A stretch of 34,657 nucleotides of DNA from a cyanobacterium PCC 7702 (lineage in GTDB: Bacteria; Cyanobacteriota; Cyanobacteriia; Cyanobacteriales; Nostocaceae), in the NCBI GenBank assembly GCA_000332255.1, contig KB235926.1:3482947-3517603 (forward strand). Reading direction: 5' to 3'. Positions 17,401-23,832 of the stretch are shown in pieces. The first letter of the stretch is position 1, and each line of letters begins with the position of its first letter. A model generated the notes under the pieces. It ran no database searches. It saw nothing but the letters and a program-made list of their open reading frames with translations, and had not been told where the DNA came from. The translations under genes and the position numbers were made by a program.

Positions 17401-17574
17401 TTGGATAGCAAAAGCTAGGATGACACCAGACACCAACGCTGTAAAAAAGCGCGGTCCCGAAGTCAGAACTGATGTTTGTGCTGGCGATACTGGCGCTGAT
17501 GCATCTATCTGTGCTAACCAAAATAGCGATTCATATAGTTGTTGTCCCAGCGTTATTTCCGCACTCTGAAACAT
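14452..17574 (-). CDS. Large membrane protein with about seven tandem ~98-residue helical modules
   Basis: The 1040-residue protein has an N-terminal membrane domain with three hydrophobic segments (about 45-75, 97-128, 131-153), a long charged soluble region (about 215-1000) and one C-terminal membrane segment (about 1013-1040). The soluble region repeats a module with the plan: YLRNT.KEELNPEGI, KRDL..LL.DP, L..RLS.FDRDTLV.LL, S.R.DLS.E..NRI.D, then a linker helix. Modules 4-7 are very alike (NPEGIQRDLNRLFENP, NPEGIKRDLSLLLRDP); modules 1-3 are more diverged and one extra unit near 300-390 is degenerate. The architecture suggests a coiled or solenoid arm anchored at both ends. I do not recognise the family, although similar proteins may exist in cyanobacteria under vague names. 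ATG 17574 has a GGAAGG site. A terminator follows. Confidence 0.8.
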   Translation of the reverse strand: MFQSAEITLGQQLYESLFWLAQIDASAPVSPAQTSVLTSGPRFFTALVSGVILAFAIQLVLTNLSVAVGISYLGRPSSSHADSGEVESLGGTIRKIGTALGIWTLVTVTVALAIACFLAVKLSLAIFSPGLGAILGLVIWATYFLLLVWVSSTTLGSFAGNIINTATSGLQAVIGTATAAFGAKAVNQQVVAAAEAAAQAVGRELGSAIDPDRIRDQIEDYLEMVRPPELDLTKIRKDFENLLNDPQLREIATSGDLRNIDRQTFVNLVSSRKDLSKRDINRIADTLYNVWQQVVGQSRPQDRMSELIDYIKSLPPGQTNVDELKGKLDELIAQMRSGKQGDRKASPGLVQSTLQQGLTALTGIVLGRTDLSDLDVEKILGILTAAKEKATQQADKLGLPVPKQPYSPIRADAENYLLNTYAWQLSEEKIAEEFRDVIYDPAADPGIVKSELEKLSRSDFVNILQQRGLLTQAEIQRIADRLELVRQSVLVTVTAEEEKQIVQDLQRRVESYLLVTPKSELTPEGIARDLRALLSDPDADFEIIQARLSAFDRQKLREILLARNDIQPPEAETILDELERQRDRVLLDSKALAEQAKSYVESLWLNLESYLRNTNKEQLNPEAIKAELKTLLEDPQAGIAAMRARLSRFDRDTLVRLLSSRQDLSQEQINRIIETVEESWRSIRQVPQIVADKAKEHYDSVLTTIADYLRNTGKEELNPEGIQRDLNRLFENPKEGAIALRRRLSQIDRDTLVKLLAQRQDLSEEQVNQIIDAVQNSIRNIVRAPRRFAQRTQQRVENFRDYLEEYLRRTGKEELNPEGIKRDLSLLLRDPRVGIESLGDRLSQFDRDTIIALLKLREDLSDEEAARIADTIVSVRDNFVEQVRGIQRSIQDTIEGIFARIRNYLNSLERPELNYDGIKRDIRKLFDDPQAGFEALRERLSAFNRETLVAILSSREDISEEDANRIIDQIERVRNTVLQRAERIQQQAQRRLEQLKHQAQLQAEETRKAAATAAWWLFTTAVVSGTFCAIAGALAVTFAI

Positions 17575-17828
17575 TTTATTTCCTTCCTCTCATGCCATAA
17601 CAAAGTATAAAAAAATACTGCATGTGCCTGATTAACTTTCACCCCTTTACCTCTTGCTATACCCAACTCTTTAGCTCAGAATCTAGGAATTCGTGTCCCC
17701 AGAGCATCCATCATAAGTCTGATACCTTCATCCGGCGTTGGATATAAGTTTTTTCACCCCGCGCACCAAATTACCACGTTATCTTCGTTAAGTATTATCA
17801 CTTAAATAAATGTTTTTTTGACATTTAA

Positions 17829-17852
17829 GCTCGTAGTTAGAGCTTTAGCCCG
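17829..17852. repeat. Diverged copy of a dispersed hairpin repeat
   Basis: GCTCGTAGTTAGAGCTTTAG followed by CCC matches the pattern CTCGCTGGTAGTGAGGGCTT at 9225-9244 plus its AGCCC arm: a GTAGT block, then a purine-rich AG.GCT arm, T-rich loop and AGCCC. The stem is imperfect here. The resemblance is by eye only. Confidence 0.4.
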
Positions 17853-17885
17853 CAGAAATTTTCACCCGCACAACTAAATTTGTAT

Positions 17886-17914
17886 GAAAAATAAACCCCA
17901 AGACTGAGCTTGGG
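17886..17914 (-). terminator. Probable terminator of the USP-like gene or importer operon
   Basis: On the minus strand CCCAAG pairs with CTTGGG (plus-strand 17909-17914 and 17897-17902) around a 6-base loop and is followed by GTTTATTTTT. It lies about 110 bases after the minus-strand stop at 18027. The stem is short, so confidence is moderate. Confidence 0.6.
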
Positions 17915-18026
17915 AAGGAATCATAATGGCAGTTAAAGGCAAAACTCAATAATGAAAGCAAGCTGTTTCAGTATTTTGCTAAGGGTAAAACTAAAAAGTT
18001 AAAAGTTAAAACAAGTAATTGTTGAG

Positions 18027-18668
18027 TTATTCGTTATCGATACAATGAGGTATACCCAATACCGGACAGGGGAAGTTAGGGCCGAGCTTTTGAACAAGTG
18101 GGTGTTGAGCAGAGTTACATCCCAAAAGTAATAGATAAGCAGCTTCAGATATTACAACTTTCTTCAGTTCTTGGGCTACACAACCAAAGCGCAGGTGAGC
18201 TTTGAAAGAACTTTGCCATTCTTGTGCGAGACAGCGTGCTTCCCATAATATTCTTTCTGCTTTTGCAAACTTATTTGTTTGGGGTAAAACGCGTGTAGGA
18301 ACTATTTTTGATGTGGAACTGGCGGGAAATTGGAATGATACCAAATGGTTTAGTTGAGTAGTAAGAGTTTCCTGGCTCGAAACATCAAAAGAATGATTTT
18401 TTTGATTTTCTTCTTGTACGTAAACAGCTTGAACGGTGACGGTAGCGTTTGTAGCAATGCGTGTTTGGTGGGCAATTAACAAACTAATATCTAAAGCTGT
18501 GTGGCTTTTAGGAGAACTGGTATAGCCGACAATTAAGTTAATTGATTTAACGGCTTCGGTTGTTTCTTTATCAGCTATTGCGGGCGGAGAAAACAACAGC
18601 ATTTGTTCCATTAGATCGTCTCTGCCAAGTGCGTTTTGCAAACGCATTAACATGGGCTTAATTTTCAC
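18027..18668 (-). CDS. Universal-stress-protein-like protein
   Basis: The 213-residue protein has a USP-like core: strand NLIVGYTSSPKSHTALDISL, the long insert with VQAVYVQEENQ, a helix rich in CLAQEW, and the strand AYLLLLGCNSAQHPLVQKLG leading to FPCPVLGIP, where many USPs place the GxxG(S/T) nucleotide loop. Here that loop is GCNSAQHPLVQK, not the canonical G-2X-G-9X-G(S/T), so ATP binding is uncertain. The start is GTG at 18668 with AAGGAAG about 9 bases upstream. It lies 128 bases after the importer ATPase gene on the same strand and may be co-transcribed with it. A signalling link to transport is an inference. Confidence 0.65.
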   Translation of the reverse strand: MKIKPMLMRLQNALGRDDLMEQMLLFSPPAIADKETTEAVKSINLIVGYTSSPKSHTALDISLLIAHQTRIATNATVTVQAVYVQEENQKNHSFDVSSQETLTTQLNHLVSFQFPASSTSKIVPTRVLPQTNKFAKAERILWEARCLAQEWQSSFKAHLRFGCVAQELKKVVISEAAYLLLLGCNSAQHPLVQKLGPNFPCPVLGIPHCIDNE

Positions 18669-18796
18669 GATTTTACTTCCTTACAAAGAAATAAACGACA
18701 AACAAAAGCAGATAAATAAATGCCTAGCACTACTAGTATTGTGTTGTTTATTTGCAGCGATCGCTATCAGCAAAGGAAAAATGCTTTGTGGGAGTA

Positions 18797-19639
18797 TTAA
18801 TCGTCTGAGGTAAAATTTTGTTCGAGGAAATTCAACGCATAGTTGCGAAGTTCGTAGTATTCTTTGGAATCTCGCATCTGAATGCGATCGCGTGGATGGG
18901 GAAAAGGTACTTCTAGGATTTCTCCGATCTTTGCAGCCGGACCGTTAGTCATTAATACTATGCGATCGGACATATAAATAGCCTCATCGACATCGTGGGT
19001 AACCATCATTACAGCTTGACGATGTTTTTCCCAAATCTCCAACACTTGTCGTTGCAGTTTACGACGAGTGAGGGCATCTAGTGCTCCGAATGGTTCATCC
19101 ATCAGTAGCATTTTCGGTCGAATTGCTAAGGCTCTAGCGATACCTACTCGTTGCTTCATACCTCCAGAAATTTCATCTGGATATTTATCAGCCGCTGCCG
19201 TCAAATTTACCATTGCTAAGTGTTCGTTCACAATACTAATTTTTTCTGCACGGGTAGCGTCTTTAAGAACTTCATCTACAGCTAGGTGGATATTTTCCTT
19301 TACGGTTAACCAAGGTAGAAGCGAATAATGCTGGAATACCATCATTCTTTCTGCACCTGGTTTGCGAATTTCTTTACCGTCGAGTCGTACGGAACCAGAG
19401 GTTGCTTTTTCCAAACCGGCGACAATTTTCAAAAGTGTAGATTTACCGCAACCAGAGTGACCGATGACAGAAATATATTCGTCTTCGCCTACTGTGAGGT
19501 TGACACCATCTAAAACTACGAATTTTTCCCCGTTATTGTTACCTGGATAAATCTTCACTAAATTTTCGATTTCCAAAAATGGGGTAATGTGTAGGTTTTG
19601 CTTGTTGCTGTTCATCACTAAAGCTCTTGATTTAATCAT
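18797..19639 (-). CDS. ABC importer ATPase, NrtD/CmpD/SsuB type
   Basis: Cytoplasmic ATPase of an ABC importer. It has Walker A VIGHSGCGKSTLLKIVAGL, Q-loop MVFQHYSLLPWLTVKENI, signature ISGGMKQRVGIARAL, Walker B MLLMDEPFGALDAL and H-loop VMMVTHDVDEA. Length (280 residues from this start) fits NrtD/CmpD, without the C-terminal solute-binding domain of NrtC/CmpC. I chose ATG 19639 because GGAG lies 7 bases before it; ATGs at 19684 and 19615 are alternatives. It is the third gene of the permease, binding protein, ATPase operon and starts about 55 bases after the binding-protein stop. With no NrtC partner, the transporter probably uses an ATPase homodimer. Confidence 0.9.
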   Translation of the reverse strand: MIKSRALVMNSNKQNLHITPFLEIENLVKIYPGNNNGEKFVVLDGVNLTVGEDEYISVIGHSGCGKSTLLKIVAGLEKATSGSVRLDGKEIRKPGAERMMVFQHYSLLPWLTVKENIHLAVDEVLKDATRAEKISIVNEHLAMVNLTAAADKYPDEISGGMKQRVGIARALAIRPKMLLMDEPFGALDALTRRKLQRQVLEIWEKHRQAVMMVTHDVDEAIYMSDRIVLMTNGPAAKIGEILEVPFPHPRDRIQMRDSKEYYELRNYALNFLEQNFTSDD

Positions 19640-19696
19640 GAAAAACTCCAAAGGCAGAAAAATTTTGGACTTAATTTTGCCCAAATTCCCAAATTC

Positions 19697-21193
19697 TTAA
19701 GACATGTAGAAACGAATAGGGGCGTTGGCTCGAATTTCAAAACTGTTGAGATATCCTACCGGATCGCTGGGGTCGAAACCTTTGTTATCGATAAACACTT
19801 CTGGGGGTTCTACTTTGTAATCGTCTTTGGGAGACTCGATACCGATTTCTGCGGCAATGTCGCGGTAAAGATCTGTTCTCCAGCCTTGTGCAGCTATTTC
19901 TTCTGCATTTTTGGGAAATTCCTTAATTTGTCCCCAACGTGCAGCTTGTGTCATTAACCAAATACTTCTGGACCTCCACAAAAATGTTGAGTGTTCGTTG
20001 GGTTGTTTGGGGATATTATTGGGAATGTCGAAGAAAATGGTGGTGTCTGCGGCTTTGATGGTGCGGTCTTTTCCGTCCCAACCACCGTAGTTGTAATTGC
20101 CAAGAATCCCGGGAGCTGTGAATTTAGTAATTGGAGCACCTGGCTTTTTGGGTCTTGCGCCTGTAAACGAGCGGTCTGTGATGAGTTCGGCTACTTCTTG
20201 ACGGTTTTCAGGTTTGCTGCAGTACCGACAAGCTTCAATCATTGCTTTGACTAGGGAGCGGTAGGTTTTGGGGTAATTGTCGATGAAAGATTGCATCACT
20301 CCCAGCAGTCGGTCTGGGTGTCCTAACCATATTTCTTTTCCTTGAGCAAAGGTAAACCCGACGCCTTCGTTACCGGTGATTGCTCTTGTGTTCCAGGGTT
20401 CTGCTACCATGTAGGCTTGCATGGCGCCGATGCGCATGTTAGTCACCATTTGGGGTGGGGGGATAATGATGATGCGAAATTCCTTGAGGGGATTAACTCC
20501 AGCTGCGGCGGATAAGTAGCGAACAAAGTATTCGTAAATGGCAGAACTTAGTACTACTGCCCATACTTTGCGTTCTGGTGGTTGTTTGTCAAAGTAGTTT
20601 CTAAAATCACGACCAAAGGCTTCCAAAGCGCCATCACCGTATTTTTGTTTGTACTCGAACCAAGGACGCAGACCAAAGTCCCACATGGCTTTGTTCATGG
20701 TCATGGCGTTTCCGTGGCGGTGAATGGTCATAGCAGCGCACAAAGGAGCGTGACGCGCGCCTTCGGCGCCGATTCTGGCGTTAGTGACAGCACCGGAGAC
20801 TACGGGTGAGGCGTCGAGACGACCGAAAATGAGACCGTCGCGGGAAGTGGCCCAACTTGCTTCTCGATTGAGTCTAACGTTGAGACCGTATTTGCGGAAA
20901 AAACCTTTTTTCCAGGCGATCGCGAAGGGGGCGCAGTCATTTACGGGAACGTACCCCACGGTGATATCTGGTTTTTCCAAATCTTGCGGTCTAACTACTG
21001 GTTTAATGGATAAAGCTTCTTCAGTTAATCCTTTGGGGGAGCGATCGCCGGAAATAGCGCAGGAAGACAGGGCCATTCCAGCTACTGTTGATCCTATTTT
21101 TTTGATAAATTCTCGTCGATTGTAATGATTGTCCTGCTGTGAAGAAGTTTCGCCTTCCTGTAGCGTGCCGGATGGCATAAGGATATCACTCAT
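19697..21193 (-). CDS. CmpA/NrtA-family solute-binding lipoprotein with Tat signal
   Basis: Binding protein of an ABC importer, about 498 residues. The N-terminus carries a twin-arginine motif (NRREFIKK, residues 25-32), a hydrophobic segment and a lipobox ending at Cys45 (LSSC), so it is a Tat-exported lipoprotein. The body is CmpA/NrtA-like: PDITVGYVPVNDCAPFAIAW, SWATSRDGLIFGRLDASPV, MTMNKAMWDFGLRPWF. CmpA binds bicarbonate and NrtA nitrate; cyanate and other small anions are known for relatives. I cannot decide the ligand by eye. I chose ATG 21193, which gives a normal signal; a TTG at 21247 is less likely. It lies about 100 bases after the permease gene. Confidence 0.85.
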   Translation of the reverse strand: MSDILMPSGTLQEGETSSQQDNHYNRREFIKKIGSTVAGMALSSCAISGDRSPKGLTEEALSIKPVVRPQDLEKPDITVGYVPVNDCAPFAIAWKKGFFRKYGLNVRLNREASWATSRDGLIFGRLDASPVVSGAVTNARIGAEGARHAPLCAAMTIHRHGNAMTMNKAMWDFGLRPWFEYKQKYGDGALEAFGRDFRNYFDKQPPERKVWAVVLSSAIYEYFVRYLSAAAGVNPLKEFRIIIIPPPQMVTNMRIGAMQAYMVAEPWNTRAITGNEGVGFTFAQGKEIWLGHPDRLLGVMQSFIDNYPKTYRSLVKAMIEACRYCSKPENRQEVAELITDRSFTGARPKKPGAPITKFTAPGILGNYNYGGWDGKDRTIKAADTTIFFDIPNNIPKQPNEHSTFLWRSRSIWLMTQAARWGQIKEFPKNAEEIAAQGWRTDLYRDIAAEIGIESPKDDYKVEPPEVFIDNKGFDPSDPVGYLNSFEIRANAPIRFYMS

Positions 21194-21295
21194 GGTATTT
21201 GCTTTGACAACTGACTTATCTGGTTTTTCTGGGTAACTTTGCCGCAACGTGCCTTTGCTAGAGATTGCTGCAAAAATTGATACTCTTGAGGTGTT

Positions 21296-22144
21296 TTAGT
21301 TAGAAGTTTTGGGGCGGTGAGTTACCAGTTCTTGAATTTTGCCGACGGCATAATCCAAAAGCAGTCCTGTTAAGCCAATTACCACTACGGCTAGAAATAC
21401 CGAGCTCAGGTTTAAACGGTTCCATTCGTCCCAGACGAAAAAGCCGATACCAATACCACCGGTGAGCATTTCTACGGCGACGATGACTAACCAAGCTATT
21501 CCCAGACTGATGCGCAAACCGGTAAAAATGTAGGGTAAACTGGCAGGCCAAATAATTTTGACAATTTGTCGCCACCTAGGCATTTCTAATACTCGTGCTA
21601 CGTCTAGATAATCTTTGGGAACGCTAGAAACTCCTAGGGCGGTGTTGATGATGGTCGGCCACAAGGAAGTGATAAATATCACAAATATGGCGGAGGGATC
21701 TGCTAAGTTAAAAATAGCTAGGGCGATGGGCAGCCAAGCCAGGGGCGATACTGGTCTAAAAACTTGGATAATGGGATTGAGAGCTAGCATTGCAGATTTA
21801 GACATGCCGATTAAAAATCCCACGGGAATGGCTACTACAGCGCCTATGAAAAAGCCTAGTAAAACTCTGCGCAGACTTGCTAGCAATAACCAACCAATTC
21901 CTAAGTTACCCGGTCCTCTTTGATAAAAAGGATTTAAGATGTAGTCTAAATTCGCGACTAGTGCTTCTGGTGGAGTAGGCATTAATTCATGGTTGGCAAG
22001 AGCTACAATCCACCACAATGCGATGATTCCTAAAAAGCCGAGGGCAGGTAGGAAGATGACATCTTTGGTAATAATCGGTTTTGCCTTCTTCCAGGCTGAT
22101 TTTCCTGCAACTACAGCGATCGCGGCTAAGTTCAGTTGGGCCAT
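21296..22144 (-). CDS. ABC importer permease, NrtB/CmpB/SsuC type
   Basis: Inner-membrane subunit of the importer, 282 residues with about six membrane helices (for example ALGFLGIIALWWIVAL, LASLRRVLLGFFIGAVVAI, IFVIFITSLWPTIINTAL). The EAA loop that docks the ATPase reads PKDYLDVARVLEMPRWRQIV. The family transports nitrate, bicarbonate, cyanate, sulfonates and related small molecules. It is the first gene of the operon. ATG 22144 follows a strong GAGGTGA site 7 bases upstream. That site can be paired by the leader, so translation of this gene is probably regulated. Confidence 0.92.
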   Translation of the reverse strand: MAQLNLAAIAVVAGKSAWKKAKPIITKDVIFLPALGFLGIIALWWIVALANHELMPTPPEALVANLDYILNPFYQRGPGNLGIGWLLLASLRRVLLGFFIGAVVAIPVGFLIGMSKSAMLALNPIIQVFRPVSPLAWLPIALAIFNLADPSAIFVIFITSLWPTIINTALGVSSVPKDYLDVARVLEMPRWRQIVKIIWPASLPYIFTGLRISLGIAWLVIVAVEMLTGGIGIGFFVWDEWNRLNLSSVFLAVVVIGLTGLLLDYAVGKIQELVTHRPKTSN

Positions 22145-22147
22145 GGC

Positions 22148-22300
22148 ATATCACCTCAATACAGTAAAACCCAGGTGCTATGAATTCGAGCAGTACCAGC
22201 CTAGGATACTGATGAGGTTCCACACGATTTGGACAATACTCCTCTTCAGTCTCCTCTCAATGCCTACGAAGTTAGCTGACGGGCTAGGGTTGAGAGATAC
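22148..22300 (-). promoter_or_regulatory. Structured leader RNA with SD-sequestering hairpin upstream of the importer operon
   Basis: Part of the 356-base gap 22145-22500. Reading the minus strand, a perfect 7-bp stem (CTCTCAA, plus 22290-22296, with TTGAGAG, plus 22254-22260) closes a compact domain with inner UAGC/GCUA pairing. Further down, AUAGCACCU (plus 22173-22181) can pair at 8 of 9 positions with AGGUGAUAU (plus 22148-22156), hiding the GAGGTGA ribosome binding site of the permease. UGCU just upstream can pair with the AGCA of that arm and free the site. This is the layout of a translational riboswitch or protein-binding leader. I could not match it to TPP, cobalamin, SAM, glycine, glutamine (glnA) or guanidine-I consensus. 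Confidence 0.5.
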
Positions 22301-22500
22301 CCCTCTTTGGAAGGATGAGGTTTGGCTTTTTGATTTTTCCTTCAAACCTTCAAATAGATACGCCCCAGAATTTGGTTCCTCCGCTCTAGCAACAGCCTTT
22401 GGCGAGTGCTAGATTAGGCTGACTTACTCTTACTCAACTTAAGAGAGTAACATATGTTTCTGAAATTGTGTATCTATCTTGAGGCAAACTATAGAATTGA

Positions 22501-23685
22501 TCAAAGGTAAGCCATCGGGTCAACCGGGGTACCGTTTTTGCGGACTTCAAAGTGGAGGTGGGGACCGGTGGATAATCCTGTAGAACCAACCGCGGCGATC
22601 GCTTGTCCCTGCTTTACTTGTTGTCCTTCTGTAACATATACTTCGCTGGTGTGGCCGTAAAGGGTAGTAAGACCATTACCGTGGTTGATTATTACTGCTT
22701 TACCGTAACCGCCATACCAACCTGCAAAAATTACTATTCCTGAGTCTGCAGCGCGAATGGTGCTACCGTAACTAGCAGCAAAATCTAAACCTGCATGAAA
22801 GCGACGATAACCAAGTATGGGATGGATTCGCCATCCAAAGGGACTGCTGGTAGGAGCATCGCTGGGATATACAAATATTCCTGTTCCGTGGATAAAGTTT
22901 TTCTGACTGTTTGAAGCTGCTGCTAGTTTATTTTGAATCAAAACTGCGAGCGCTTGGGAATCTTTTTCTAACTGGATTTGTGCTGCTTCCAAGGCGAGGC
23001 GATCGCTGCTGAGGCGCTGAATCAGTTGTTGCTGGAATGCTGCTTGAACTTGAGTATCTGCTTTTTGAGCGAGTAGTTGCTGCTGAATCAAGGCTATTTG
23101 GTTTTTTTGCTGTTCTACTTGTGTTTTTTGTTGATTAATTTGGTTGGCGCTCGATGCAAGTCTGACCAGGATTTGCTGGTCTTTTTGATAAAGTAGTTTC
23201 AAAAAACGACGGCGGCTGATAAAATCGCTGATATCTTGACTTTGCAGTAAAATTGCCCACCCTTGACTTAAGGGAGAGCGTTGTAAAAAGCGCAGTCGGG
23301 CTATAGTTGCTGCTTTTTGTTGTTGGTAGGAAACTTCTGCTGTTGCTAATTTCGCTTCTAGCTGTTGCAGGTATTCGGTTGCCAGTTTTAGTTGTAATTG
23401 ATTTTGTTGGATTTGAGTGTCGGTGATTTTCAAGTTTTGCTGCAAGCTGTGGAGTTGTTGTTGCACCAGCTGTTGCAAACTGGTGAGGCGATCGCGCTGT
23501 TGTTTGACATTCTGACGCTGTTGCTCGATTTGTTGTTTTTGCTGTTGCAGGTTGGAAATGCTGTCGAGCTTGGCTGTTAGTGCTGGCAATCCCAAAAATA
23601 ATTCTAAAGTTGCACATAAAATGCCACAAAAAACAAGACACAGACAGCGAAAAGTTTTCTTTAGTCCTAAAAATTGCACTCTCAT
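22501..23685 (-). CDS. M23-family murein hydrolase factor (EnvC/NlpD-like)
   Basis: The 394-residue exported protein has a signal or anchor segment (CLCLVFCGILCATLELFLG), a long Gln-rich coiled coil (about 40-255) and a C-terminal LytM/M23 domain. Zinc-site motifs are complete: FHAGLDFAA and HLHFEVRKNG, with GNGLTTLYGH between. M23 enzymes with all ligands are usually glycyl endopeptidases that cut peptidoglycan cross-links; coiled-coil members such as EnvC act with division or amidase systems. Complete ligands suggest this one is itself active. The ATG at 23685 is followed by RVQF, fitting a short cytoplasmic start. It is a single gene on the minus strand. Confidence 0.9.
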   Translation of the reverse strand: MRVQFLGLKKTFRCLCLVFCGILCATLELFLGLPALTAKLDSISNLQQQKQQIEQQRQNVKQQRDRLTSLQQLVQQQLHSLQQNLKITDTQIQQNQLQLKLATEYLQQLEAKLATAEVSYQQQKAATIARLRFLQRSPLSQGWAILLQSQDISDFISRRRFLKLLYQKDQQILVRLASSANQINQQKTQVEQQKNQIALIQQQLLAQKADTQVQAAFQQQLIQRLSSDRLALEAAQIQLEKDSQALAVLIQNKLAAASNSQKNFIHGTGIFVYPSDAPTSSPFGWRIHPILGYRRFHAGLDFAASYGSTIRAADSGIVIFAGWYGGYGKAVIINHGNGLTTLYGHTSEVYVTEGQQVKQGQAIAAVGSTGLSTGPHLHFEVRKNGTPVDPMAYL

Positions 23686-23832
23686 GGTGGTAAATTGAGC
23701 AGCACAGCTAGCTGGCCCCCATACATCACCAATAGTGTTCCCAAAATGGAACTCGCTGATTGCAATCTAGCTTGAGTTCGCAGAAACTAAACCCACAAAA
23801 GACAAAGCAACCAACCATTAACTAAAGCAACT

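Larger units (their letters stand above)
17575..18026. other. Intergenic region, 452 bases
   Basis: Lies upstream of the membrane-protein gene and downstream of the USP-like gene, both on the minus strand. It holds a diverged dispersed repeat (17829-17852) and a minus-strand terminator (17886-17914). A minus-strand scrap near 17690-17750 reads YPTPDEGIRLMMDALGTR, possibly a remnant of a gene end, but is too short to call. Confidence 0.4.

Noticed and set aside
17685-17755. Minus-strand scrap reading YPTPDEGIRLMMDALGTR as a gene remnant
   Set aside because: Only about 25 codons between stops; too short to separate from chance.
22201-22300. Match of the importer leader to the guanidine-I (ykkC) riboswitch
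   Set aside because: CTAGGGTT occurs, but only on the wrong strand, and the ACTGGTCCGAGAG and AAAAGCCCGGGAG blocks are missing.
22421-22450. Hairpin TTACTC/GAGTAA as terminator of the M23 gene
   Set aside because: The stem is only 6 bp, and no T-run follows on either strand.
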